DNA of 64,000 bases from Paralvinella palmiformis (Eukaryota > Annelida > Polychaeta > Terebellida > Alvinellidae). A model generated the notes under the pieces. That model saw only the letters and a program-made list of their open reading frames with translations, was not told the DNA's origin and did not search any database. A program made the position numbers and the translations under genes. The DNA lies in assembly GCA_025642065.1 (NCBI GenBank), contig JAODUP010000269.1, positions 52,501 through 116,500 on the forward strand, written 5' to 3'. Of this stretch, positions 1 through 25,019 are shown one piece after another. The first letter of the stretch is position 1; each line of letters opens with the position of its first letter.

Positions 1-1270
1 CCTCTTTTCTATGTGCGACTTTCAGCGTCCATGTGTGGGATATCTCTCTCTCGCTCTCTCTCTCTCGCTCGCTCGCTCGCTCACTCCCGCTTTCTATGCG
101 TGTGCGTATATGCAAAGGAATGGTAAACTAATTGCATCATGTCTAAATCTGGGGTAAGCCGAAGTGAGTGAGTGAGTGAGTGAGTGAGTGAGTGAGTGAG
201 TGAGTGAGTGAGTGAGTGAGTGAGTGAGTGAGTGAGTGAGTGAGTGAGTGAGTGAGTGAGTGAGTGAGTGAGTGAGTGAGTGAGTGAGTGAGTGAGTGAG
301 GTTTATTTAACCTCGGCACTGGTAACACATTTAGTCGAACGAAGATTCCCTAAGGGTCCATCTGATTAATACGGGCCACTTGATTGCATTCGTAAACTTA
401 CCTTGATATTTACATCGCACTCTATTCACTTTGCTATTGGGGTGGGGATTAATCAGCGATTAAAACATAACACGTAGTAAGTCCACAATAATCCATCCTG
501 TCCAACCATGTAGTTGGTCCACAGTAACCCATTTACCCCAGCCATATATTTAATATACATCAAGACATACCACCCATAACACCATATATTACAACCTTAC
601 TCAATCGCATACTTAATCCCCAGCAAATAATCCTGACAGGTGGTCACGTATTCCACAAGTATCCGTCTCGTCCAGTCATATACTTAATCCACAGTAATTC
701 GTTTTACTCAACCAAAGACTAATAAAACAGGTGCACACCCCGAACAACCGAATAGTATGTGAGATTTGAGCCAAGAACCTAATATAATATTCCAACTTCT
801 AAGTATTACTCTGAAAATAGGTCATGTACAAAACTCAGTTCATATATGTACAATTACCACACAGTTTAAATAGTTTCCATTACTCAGAATCTACCACAAA
901 CTCCAGTATATCATACTTGACGCTGTCAAATCCAGCCTTATAATCCATGTTATATAATGTTTATTCGGCAGTAAACTCCATCATGTAGCTGCTAGCTGTT
1001 AAACTGTCGTCTGTATATTTTATGGTAACTAGTACATCGGCCAGTAAGTTCGTTTTAAATAGGTCCCTGTATCAATCAGTTTTAATGCTGCCGAACGAAG
1101 CTAATTTTTTATGAGATGAACAGAAAATGAAGAAAAACAGGTTATAACAATCACGATGTAATTAAGATGTTTTAATTGGTCATTTATCATTAAGACTCCC
1201 TTTTTATAGCGCTACATTTGTTTAATCGCCATGCCTAATATCTTGTGAACGCTCTCTCGCCTGTCTCCCC

Positions 1271-1310
<40 letters not shown>

Positions 1311-1595
1311 GGGGGGGAGGTTGAAGTTGGATTAACGTCTGTAGAGCACTGCTAATCATATTAGTCTATGATTTCAATCTTAGCCTGGCCTAGCGGGGGG
1401 GGGGGGCTCTTTAAATAATTTACGGTCGACTCCCGTTAAAATCGGATTTGAAGGAATCTACAGAATTATTGTTGTTATTGTTGCGGTTGTCATTATTAAT
1501 AGAAATAAAACCGACGACGATTTGGTTGTCCTGGGTTATCTATGGTCGACGTTATCCAGCTGTAAATAAGGTTTAGCTTCTTAACGATATCTCAG
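1..1595. other. Non-coding, presumed intron of the calpain gene
   Basis: Holds the (GTGA)n array, CT and G runs and AT-rich sequence with degenerate tccacagtaa-like words at ~480-700. I found no exon. The missing upstream calpain exon must end in phase 0. Confidence 0.5.
164..300 (+). repeat. (GTGA)n microsatellite
   Basis: More than 30 almost perfect tetranucleotide copies. A minus-strand open frame here encodes only LTHS repeats and is not a gene. Confidence 0.97.
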
Positions 1596-2386
1596 CGAGA
1601 TAAATCTGGTCTGTTGGACTTTGAAGAGATCAGGAAGATGATTACTGAGCTAAACGTATGGAAGGTGAGAAGAATTAGTTCCCTTATCAAACTAGCCATG
1701 TCATATATTATCGTGATGATCCGCAAAAAAAACCCACACCTTTGTCTTACGAAATAATTATAATTTCTATCCGACGTGTCGCGACCTCTGCCGGGATACG
1801 TCATTCGTATAATTGTCTGTTATCTCTATCTTTCAGTCTTGTTTTAGCAGTTTCGACACCAACAGATCCGGTAATATTGATACGTTCGAGTTGGGCAAGT
1901 TGTTCGAAGCCATAGGTAAATAGTACAACGTATTATAAGTTGAACATTTTATAACTAATCATAATGACATTTCCGTCGTTATTGCACTGAAGTTCGTTTC
2001 AAGTAGATCGATTATCGTTTTGCGGTGGGGATCGATCGATTGAATTGATTCATAATTGTTTTTATGCCTGCGCGGTATTTCATGGTAGTGATGACTGGAT
2101 GTCTTAAAGCTAAATAAAGTAGAATTCTCAGAATAACCCAAAACATGAGGCATTTCCTTGGCGAATCCCGCAACGTGAACTTTTCTAACCTAAAGCTTTA
2201 TATCGGATCGAAATGTAACCAAACTTATAAATGGATGTAAACGATCGCAATGATGTTCAATATTTATTTTATGAAAGTTTAATATATACAGTTATAGAAG
2301 CACGCGGCATAAAATATCCGTAAAGATACTGAGCAATGCGTTTTGCGAGTATAAAGTGCGACATCCAACAACGACTAGACTGAACC

Positions 2387-2421
<35 letters not shown>

Positions 2422-3364
2422 TTAATGAATCAAATGCACTAAAATATCCGCCCAATAAACGGAGACTTAAAAGGAATGTGCACAATAACAATCATAAAAT
2501 ATACCTGATATCATATATATAGAAAATAATCCAAATCACTGGAGAGCCGCCATTACGTCTGCACCGGAAGCCACATTCGAAGGCGGGAAGAAGAACGCTT
2601 AAATGCTCTGACGTCACATGAGTACTCTCTAAGCTGACACGGAGTATAGTTACTCTCGAGCGTTAATATATCAGCCATTTCGAATCATCTTCCTCTTCTA
2701 AAGTTCCTTCTACAGATTTCCGGTCAAACTACTGCGTTCAAGTGACGCCAGCATTCCGGAGCTTCCGGTCTCTGTCTAGCTTCAAAATGTTGGCGCCCAC
2801 AGGCCATTAAAACTCGATTAATCAGCACCTTAAACTGGATTATTTAATGGGTGGGTGATCGTTTACACATTTTGACAGCATTTATGATATTTGTGAGCAT
2901 AGCTGTATTAGTTCGGAAATTTTGAAATGAAGGTGGACTATCCCTTTAATAAGCGACGATTTCCATTCCTCGAGAGAATGATTATTTCACTACAAATTAA
3001 TAGAGGAATGTTTACAATTATTTTTAACATTTTGTAAATCCGTAGATTCTTCAATTCTAATTAGTCAAGTTGATAAATTAATATCATTATTGTTGTCATT
3101 GTTGCTGTATATTTACGCTCTCGTTATGTCATTCTCTATTCAAATAACGTTTTGAGGGATGCCTTCGAGACAATAATAGCGGTGCCTCTAATAAAGTTAC
3201 CATATCCACGCCTTCTAACAGCAAACAATCCATAAATCAGTTTAGAAATTCTACGTTTCATCTTGCTAGTCTAATGCTTAGATTATGTTACAGATTAGTA
3301 AGTCCGTAATATTTGTTATTTCCTTAGTACTATGTAGGACTCTCTTTCGAATATTCGCTCTCCC

Positions 3365-3398
<34 letters not shown>

Positions 3399-3547
3399 GT
3401 TACAGTTAATCTGTATAATCAGGTAAAATGTTTATTACCTGAAATTTTCAGGTAATGTGTATTAAATCTCAGTTAGCAATAGACGTATTATCTGAATATT
3501 TCAGGTAATATAATATTACCTGATTACGCAGATTAACTGTAACACAT

Positions 3548-3589
<42 letters not shown>

Positions 3590-3949
3590 CGCACACACAC
3601 ATACCTCCATTTACAGTGACATAAACATACCTAATCATTGAAATTATTTTTCAGGGTTCAAACTCAGCCGTTCAGTGATGTCATCAATAATTCGACGTTA
3701 TGGGGGTAAAAAGAAGCGCCTGTTGTTTGAGGATTTTATCCATTGTTGTACAAAGATCGTGGTATTGTATGGTAAGTGAAAGTCTTCAGAATAGTCAAAT
3801 ATTAAGCCATCAAGTACGTCGCCTATCGTCCGGCATTTGAAGCCCGCCCTATCATAAGGAAACATGCAATAAATGAGACACGTACATAGGGAATGGCGTT
3901 TTGTTAAAGCGTGACTGATGATTGCCAATCATTCATTCCCGTCACCTAA

Positions 3950-3980
<31 letters not shown>

Positions 3981-4725
3981 GAGTTATTTTACCTCGGCGT
4001 TGGCCATACCTGGGACATATTGCCGAGGGGGGAATTCACTAGAGAAACAAACCAGAGTAAACACAGGTATTAGACGGATTTGAACCCACAACCAGGAGGT
4101 TTGTAGGGTAGCCCTCTAACCACTCTACTCCAAACTACACCCCACCCTACCCTACATCCCGGTCAACTAATGCAAGCTCACACTCCTCGGGTTCGAATTA
4201 CGTCTTAAAGTTGCCAATTGAACAAACAGGCCATTGTACTGATGTTATTGAACTGATTAAACTTGTCTATTTGTTAAATCGTACGGAGTCTACCTTGCAA
4301 CAGAGAAAACAAACATCGTTAATTGTTGTCGTCGGTTCTCAAATCAGTCATCAATGACTGATATATCTTGGGTGTTTCTTACTGATTGATTTCATCTTAT
4401 TTTCACGCATTTATTTATATCTTCTAAAGTGGTTTTTATTTTAGTTTAACTTTGTTAATTAATACTGGTCATTGTCTGGTTTCTTCCAGGTGAGTTCTAC
4501 AGAAATGCCAAAGGTGCACCAACCAAAAAGGTGGAACTTGATTTGGAACAGGTAAGCATCCGTAGTATCATATTTTGCGGCGGTACAACAGCTGATAGAC
4601 GGGTAGACTAAATATTCAGATGAAGGTTAAATGCTGGGACTTCGAGCCTTCAAACTGACTCTACTTAATGTTCGTGTATGTGTGGTTGTTACCGTATGCA
4701 TGAGTGATTCTATACATTGTGTATG

Positions 4726-4765
<40 letters not shown>

Positions 4766-4775
4766 TGTCTGTCTG

Positions 4776-4816
<41 letters not shown>

Positions 4817-4899
4817 CGTCCGTCCGTCCGTCCGTCCGTCCAATTCACTATGGTCTGTACATGTGTTTTCAGTGGCTAGCCATTACAATGCTCTACTGA
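1596..4899 (+). CDS. Calpain-type penta-EF-hand protein, C-terminal part (5' end off window)
   Basis: Five exons: 1596-1664, 1837-1915, 3655-3771, 4490-4551 and 4873-4899. All junctions are GT/AG and in phase (0, 1, 1, 0), giving 117 residues and a stop. The reading matches the penta-EF-hand module of calpains and sorcin-like proteins. It contains an EF loop reading RDKSGLLDFEE, whose first residue must come from the exon before the window, and then a canonical 12-residue loop DTNRSGNIDTFE. The GFKLSRSVMSSIIRRY and FEDFIHCC segments follow, and the protein ends in LDLEQ-WLAITMLY, the usual penta-EF terminus. The phrase NVWKSCFSSFD is closer to calpain than to sorcin. In calpains this module binds calcium and dimerises. 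No protease domain is visible, so a calpain small subunit or another penta-EF protein remains possible. The last exon is only 27 nt. Confidence 0.85.
2520..2949. mobile_element. Dispersed inverted-repeat family A, copy 1
   Basis: The right end GGTGGACTATCCCTTTAA (2932-2949) is the exact inverse of the left end at 30088-30105. The interior shares the ggcgcc..ccattttgaa, ccggaagct and tgacgtcac blocks. It lies in the intron between the second and third calpain exons. Confidence 0.7.
3399..3543. mobile_element. 145-bp fold-back element flanked by microsatellites, copy 1
   Basis: The ends are inverted over 28 bases with two mismatches (gttacagttaatctgtataa... against ...ttacgcagattaactgtaac), each continuing into caggtaa. 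The middle repeats ttacctgaa/ttcaggtaa palindromes. (CT)n(AT)n lies to the left and (CA)n(TA)n to the right. Confidence 0.75.
3949..4141 (-). mobile_element. tRNA-headed SINE, minus strand, (AAC)n tail
   Basis: On the minus strand, tagagtggttagagggc (A-box) and gtgggttcaaatcc (B-box) precede a body that ends at an (AAC)n tail (3949-3981 on plus). Tail-like pieces with cctcggc.ctgg also occur near 310 and 14775. Confidence 0.65.
4727..4840 (+). repeat. Compound (TA)n(GTCT)n(GTCC)n microsatellite in the last calpain intron
   Basis: An AT run is followed by gtct and then gtcc tetranucleotides. It ends 32 bases before the 27-nt terminal exon and is pyrimidine-rich on the sense strand. Confidence 0.95.
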
Positions 4900-4917
4900 A
4901 GTCCAGTTTGTTACAAG

Positions 4918-5300
4918 AATACAAGAGTACAGAATAACAGGGAGGGTGTAATAAGAGTACAGAATAACAGGGAGAGTGTAACAAGAGTACAGATTAAAAG
5001 GGGCGGTATAACAAAAGAACGGAACAACAAGAAAACACGTTGAGAAGACTACAAAGGAAGAAAGAGATAAAACAGGTAGAATGGAGAAACAAAAGTACAG
5101 AATAACAGTAATAGGGCGTCAAAAGGGTAGAGCATAATAAGGACATTGTATCAAATGTATAAAATAAGATGAGGATGGTGTGAGAGGATTGTAATAGAAA
5201 GAATAAACAATAACACGAGTACAGTGGTGAATAATAACAGGAGTAGAGCGTCACAAGGTATCAGAATAACAAAATTACAGTAATGTATAACAAGAGTACG
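4918..5300 (+). repeat. Degenerate ~31-bp minisatellite in the calpain 3' region
   Basis: The unit is about taagagtacagaataacagg plus gagagtgtaac. The first three copies are clear and later ones diverge, keeping agtacagaataaca words. Confidence 0.75.
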
Positions 5301-6489
5301 GAATCTCAAAAGTTCTTATTACCCTAATAGTTTATTGAACACAACTTACCTGTAGTTCTGGTTCAAATTCAATCATTTGAATATAGTTGTACTATTATGA
5401 TTTCATTAATAACGGTTGAAAAGACATGTTTTGTTTGTTTTTGTTTATTTGTATGTTAACAATAATGTGTACTATATTCTTTTTACATGTTTTATTTAAC
5501 AAAACTAGCATTTGTTTTTCGGTTGTATCGAATGAGTAATTTTGTTACTAAATAAATTACCTTATAACACGTGTGATGTTTATTATCGTATGGCACACGA
5601 CTAAATCCAGTTCCAGCTCGTGCACAATCATTTGTAACAGATTGACAGACCTCAAATACAACATAACAGCCATAGAACCCTAGCGGCGATAATTATTTAA
5701 GATTTGTATCATAATTTAAACGGACGATAAAATACGATTTATATCAATGAAGAGACTGGTCTGTGGATGGGAAATTGGTTTTAAAACAATACAGAAATGC
5801 AGTTTAGAGTTTTTGTTCCGCCATTTGACAGAACAACGTGATACCTGTTTGGACAATGAGGATTACCGTGCGTTGTGTGTTTCAGTTGCTGAAGCAATAA
5901 TATATGCGTCATAGAAATCACCGATTTAAAGATATATCCAAGTGTATTGTTCTCGGAAATGGTGCAATGGCAGCGTTTATCTATACGACCTTGACCTCTT
6001 GTCAAAACAATAAATCACTTGTAAATATCGCAATGACGTTTGGTTGTTTGGTTGTTTTCAAAAACTAGGTCAATCTTAAAATATTTATTTTGTTCATTCA
6101 GATCATAACAAACATGGAAATGATATCACATATTATAAATCAAAGGCCGAATCACACACAACCTGTACCGATGCTGATATGAGCCCACATTCATTATAAA
6201 CAAATTATTTAATTCAACTGTAATCCAGTAATATACTTATAAACAGACATTTGACCTAATTATTTAGGTGCTATGTAAATCATATACAAAATGTAGTACT
6301 AGATCACAAAACAATTACGCACGCAGCTATGTAAACACATGTAGTCAGATTTGTCAGAAGACGAGCACCAATATGCACAAATATACACCTATGTGTGCTG
6401 ACATATACACCAGACACGCAGACAGACAGGCACTCACATACGCATGGACACCTATCACAGTTAGAAGATCTACGCCATTGGTGACTTAA

Positions 6490-19521
<13,032 letters not shown>

Positions 19522-20941
19522 TCAAAACTCTTATTGAAACTCGCCGATACGCGAATTCCTTACGACACTCACCGAAAACAATTACGCTGCGTAAAATATC
19601 GGGTGCCCGGTGGTGGGTCCTGTCTTCGTCTCTAAGGTCACGCGGTATGTCAAAGCTGAACGGTAATGTTCACGCCGCGATATACGTGTATCTGGTCTAA
19701 TTGGCCCGTAACAATATTCGGTGTATTTAAGAGCAGCAGAAAAACGTGTTCAAGCACAGATCTCTACTGTTTTCCTTTTAATGGTAATGCGTCATGGTTG
19801 ATCGGCGCAGGTAAATACGCGTTAATTGGTTTGATAGGCATGTGCCAATTTGTCGGATCGTTATGTCTACCAAGAGATTGGTTACACGTCATATAAAAAT
19901 CGAACTCTATTGTCCTGATGTTGACCAATTGTTTTTAGCACGTTGTCAGTGGCCTAACATGACCTTGACCTTGTAGTGGGTTAGTAATATAAGTGGTGTC
20001 AAGGTAGTTTTAAACACTTTTTGGACTCGTATCAGTTCCCAATGTAACATCTGCCGAGACCTCACATTCTTCATTGAAAGCCTTAAGTCTAACGGCCTCT
20101 TTCCTTAAAAGGTGCTCACTCATATACTCACTCGCCAACTAACTAACTCAATTTGCTACCAATATATATAAAAAAAACATCCACATAGGTACAGTAGCAC
20201 TCGTCCTCTGCACTACTTATCTTAATAGATTACTTAAAATCGATCACGACAATCCACTGATTCGAGATCAACACCTATCACAAACTTGCTTAATTCAAAG
20301 GGCATCTAAGGAAATCCTACTAACAGGAATAATTTAATGATCTGATTACTTCTAGGTGGAGCACATTGTCTGAGAAACAGACGGGAAGATTTGACGAACT
20401 AGATTCAAATGCTGCCAACTTTATTCAAGCTCTTATTAGAATAAATACATAAACTTGAACGAGGTCGTTTACAGTCTGGTGTGTGTTTGTTTTTGTTTTT
20501 TTTACAATTTTCAAAGTGTCAGTTTGAATGTCCGTGTTTTTTGTGTCTCAGAATGTTTCATCCTTCAGGCTTCAACAAGAAAGTACAATTTACCGAATAA
20601 ATTGCCATCGGCTATATTCATGGGTTAGACGAAGGGCGGTGAAGCTGAATACAAGAACTTTTTTTCGGGCAGCAAGAAATACTGAGGTTCAAACAATATC
20701 GCCATTTGGTACAGTTTCTTATGTTAGTAGCCAATGTACAGGTTGCTAAGAAGGCACAAATCAAAGGAAAGTTTGAAATTACCGAACTCGGGTGATGGAG
20801 ATATATCGATGGAGATGTGGAGAAGTGTAATGAGATAACGATACACCTGTATACTACTAGGCTAAGGAATGTACTCGCATCACATTGTGACGATGTCATA
20901 AATTTATCAATTAAAATTAGTTCACCATTGAGAATTGTATA
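19522..20941. other. Upstream of the TMC start: no gene seen
   Basis: Should contain the 5' UTR and promoter of TMC on the minus strand. It has mixed composition and no clear TATA box or repeat. Confidence 0.35.
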
Positions 20942-21146
20942 TGTTGCTCCGATATAGCAGTGGTTACATTACGGCACTGCAAATATCCAGGCAAATGTTC
21001 GAACCCGACTGATACTATCTGAGCGATACCTGTGTTTATGGGATGTAGAGTGGTGAAGAAGGAGGTTGCTCAAACACTCCAACTTAGAGGCGGTGTTGAA
21101 TAAGCGACAGCCTGGGGATTCTCCACGAAAAACAAAACATGTAAAA
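20942..21146 (+). mobile_element. tRNA-headed SINE with different head but shared tail
   Basis: A-box-like tatagcagtggtta and B-box tgttcgaacccg, followed by a short body. The last ~60 bases (ttagaggc.gtg..gaataagcgacagcc.. ggggattctcc) equal the tail of the 9.4/17.9 kb SINEs. Confidence 0.7.
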
Positions 21147-22430
21147 CCCAGGTAGTCGTCGACTTACGACCTACGCAACTTACGACTGGTCGACTTTACG
21201 AACGGCGGTGCGACAGTTTCCTGTGGTCTAAACATGGAGAATATTAGTGATCTGTAAGACTGGTCCCGATTAATTACGTCAGACAGGATGATGGTAGACT
21301 TTACTTCAAACATTTAAAAACGAATACATTCGGGGTTCGTGGCGAGTTTTAAATTTTGTTTGGAATCGCCTTGGACTTATTCCCGAATTTGTTTCTGTTG
21401 CTCGCATTTCGCCTACTCGAAATTCGGTCGCCTGGATTTAAATTGAAGGCGGAAAACCACACGCGAATACTTTCAAAACTCGCAGTGGAAAGACGCACTT
21501 ACCACGTTTATTACCTATGGTACTTCAAATATACGGAGCGTCCGTGCTAAGAGCGCTGACCAATTCCCGATACTTCGTAATTCCGGTACACGTATTCCGA
21601 TCACCTTGATACAGTATGGCCATATGACGTACTTACATCGTTAAAGTATAATCTCTACTAAATAACCGGCTATGTGTGTTGGTTAAGAAGACGAGACAAC
21701 GAACCATTCAGATTAACACAAAACGCTGTCTTGTTGCTACAGCGTGCCATGACGGGTCAAAAAAAAATCTTAAACGATCGGCAAACAAGGCATTAACATT
21801 TTATCCTCAGTCGCGACGCATTGTGCAAATATTTATATTCTACGACTACCTGTGGGGTAAGTTATTGTGTATTTCTGAGAATTCGGCATGAATCTGTGCA
21901 TGCATGCATGACTAACTCGTCCGGACACGGTGACAAGTGAACATTCCGAATACAAAATTAGACAGACGGATAGAGAAATAAACACAAGTTGTATCTCAAA
22001 AATCGTGAATCGTAGGCATAGTATCAATGGATTGAATCGGAGAAGTGCAATACGGATATGTGCAACGCGGGTGTGGTTGCGTGCGTGTGCAAGCGAGGTT
22101 TATTTAGCTTATTTGATGCTGTGATTTGATAAGAATCTGTCTCTAGCTATCTAATATAACGATGTCATTAACATTCTAAGTTAATAGTTTTGGTAGATTT
22201 ATGATACCATAATCAAGTTATCTTCATGGTGTATTAAGTTCAATTTACTACACGTCGGGGGGGAGGGGGGGGTTCGAACTAGACCGATATTATTTCGTAG
22301 TTTATTTTGTCTTCCTGTGACGCGGAACTTGGCTCAGGACGTTAACACTACCTCCTGTTCTGGCCATATAAAAACAGAGAATACAAATTAACGCCCAATA
22401 GACGGCAGCCAGGGGTCTCTACCACAAATA

Positions 22431-22877
22431 CAGTAGGCCAACGTTATACCGGGGTCCGTTATAACACGAAATCGGATATAACATGGTCAGACCTTGGACC
22501 ACGACAGAACATTCTTACGCGAAATGGCATGAAATCCGCCTCTGACGAACATTTTCACAGTTTCTAATTCACAGGTAAAACATAGCCAACTGCCACAACT
22601 TGCCCACGAGTAGATTTATTGTTCACAAACTTAATTACACACCACCTTGGCTCAATCAGCCAAACAAACAGCCCAATCACAATCCTCATTTATTTTCCAA
22701 ACAAACACTGAGGTAATGTTTATGTTTAAGTTAACAAATGATTAAACAATTACTGTGAACATTTACAGTTGTATGGAATCTTCAAGGATTGTGGAAAAGG
22801 AGGTAAATACAAGAACTCCCTATTATTGTCCACCCCGACAGCGCTCTGCAACGACCTCGTTATAACGGGGCCTACTG
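22431..22877. mobile_element. Tigger/mariner-type MITE with TA target duplication
   Basis: Starts CAGTAGGCC and ends GGCCTACTG, with TA on both sides (22429-22430 and 22878-22879). The inverted ends continue as aacgttataccgggg against ccgttataacgagg. There is no open frame of note, and the 447 bp length fits a non-autonomous element. Confidence 0.8.
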
Positions 22878-23012
22878 TATCAACAAGTATCACAATTGTC
22901 TAATTAGTTATATTCGGGTTTCTGAATTTTAACAACAAATATTACTACTAATAATAAGAATACTAATACTGCTACTACTACTACTAATAATAATAATAAC
23001 ACTTCTCCTAGT

Positions 23013-23150
23013 GGGCCCTCCGGTGGCGCAGTGGTTAAAGCAGGTCGCGGGTTCGAGTCCATCTAATACTTGTGTTTGTGGGGTACATTTCCGGAGGCTG
23101 TCACCTCTCATTGATATATTTAAAGTGTGGCCAGATACGAGATTAAATAA
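23013..23150 (+). mobile_element. tRNA-headed SINE
   Basis: ctccggtggcgcagtggtta (A-box) and cgggttcgagtcc (B-box) are spaced as in a tRNA. The following sequence does not complete a tRNA. A body of about 90 bases ends near an (AAT)n run. Confidence 0.6.
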
Positions 23151-23768
23151 CTCAACTAATAATAATAATAATAATTACAACAACAATACTTTCTATGACT
23201 TAATTTTTAATACATTGATCAAGTTCATTCGTTGACGACAAAAATTCCAACAATTCGGGTCTACAGTTCATGTCACATTTAGAATGACGTCATAGTTTAC
23301 GTTTCTTTGTTTGTGCAGGACAAACCTTCGATGGGATTAACAGATTATTAAGTGTACCGGAGCCATGAAGCAGAACTACTAAAGGCATTTCAAAGAAATT
23401 ATTTAATTAGATCAGTTCAATCAATTTATCTAATTAGGCCAGTAACAGATTCTTAAATGTGAAAAAAATAATTGTGATTATTTCTACAAGAGTTATAAAA
23501 TAATAACCTTACTTATTCAGATTTGCTTACAGCCGTTAGCTGGATCCTATGAAGGACACACAAGGTCATTTAGGAAACAAAAATAGGCTGGGTTAGAATC
23601 CATAAAACACTGTGTCTTATCATCTCCACAATTCATATATAACTAATTTTATATTTTAGCAACCAAAATGAACAAAATTTGGATAACTACTAATAGGATA
23701 TACTAATGAAAAATATAAACCATCGTTCACTCTTTTATTTAGCACAAATATACGCACATAGGCACCCC

Positions 23769-23806
<38 letters not shown>

Positions 23807-23807
23807 G

Positions 23808-23864
<57 letters not shown>
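23769..23864 (+). repeat. (CA)n(TA)n compound microsatellite
   Basis: A CA run, a short tatacagaca bridge, then about 24 TA units. Intergenic. Confidence 0.95.
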
Positions 23865-23867
<3 letters not shown>

Positions 23868-24320
23868 ATGTCTGGACAAATCATTAGTCACATCCAACAA
23901 GTTACATATCATCCACTTTTCGTGTCTATCAAATCCGCCATCCTGGAAGTGAAATTCCTTACAGAAACACACGGAACATGAATAAATTGAACATCACAGT
24001 TTACAATCGTCAACAATTGGTTGTAGATTAAAAATATAGCAACGCATAATCGTAATTGAGTTCAGCGTCATTCTGGTTTGGAATTGCTCACCAATAATCC
24101 TCCTATTTGTATAAATATTACGGACATAAACCGATCTGTCCGAGTCCTATCTCATTTGACCTGATTCCGTGAGTAGACGTCGTCATCCGTACATCCAACC
24201 ATCTCCCATTTTCTCGCAGTTGTTTAATTGAGATGCCGTTTTGTTTTAATGCCGATGATATGTATAATAAAAACTGAAAGGTTGTGAAATATCGACTTTG
24301 ACAAACTGTTAAATAATCTT

Positions 24321-24482
24321 TCAGCTCGTTTCAGCAAACAAATTCGGCCGCAGTACAGAACCCCCTTCGATGAGCCGGATGAAAACAATCCCGTCTGTTA
24401 AGAAGCCCAAAACATCGTTAGATCTATCGCAGAAGCGATCCAGAAATTTATATAATCCACGTTCGTCCAGAGGTTTCTTTTT
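24321..24482 (-). other. Possible orphan coding exon
   Basis: After a plausible acceptor (aaaacag, 24483 side), 53 codons are open before a TGA: KKKPLDERGLYKFLDRF, then DGIVFIRLIEGGSVLRPN. The residue composition looks coding-like. No partner exon was found and I do not recognise the protein, so chance or a dead exon is equally possible. Confidence 0.25.
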
Positions 24483-25019
24483 CTGTTTTTAGAACGGCGT
24501 CGGATATGGTTTATCAGTTGGAGCAAAAGGTATAACGTTAGTTGTATCCAAAGCTATACGCCGAGGGGTTGCTGTTACTGGCACATTCCAATGGTGCAGC
24601 CGAAATGCAAGGATGAACAACTAGTTGAGAATGAGTTTGATTATTCTCCGGTAGAAGCATTCCATTTAGTAAATGGAGATAAATCAAACTATACCCATAA
24701 TATAAAAACCTTTTTTAAAGTCCTACACCTAGATACACACAACTTCATTGGATAAATAATTTAAAGACCCGCAATATTGGTTGAAACAGAGACGCGCTAT
24801 GACAGTTAATAACTAAACATAATTCGGTTATATTTCATGTTATGACTGCTTATTACTAAATACAATTTGGTTATATTCCACGTGATGAGTGACTATTTAA
24901 AGGACCTGAATGTACATATTAATACTAAACACTAATATATGACACTAGACATTCCCAGTAATAATTTACATTAAAACATAAAAATGATATTCCACATTAA
25001 CACCGAATAAAGTATTACA

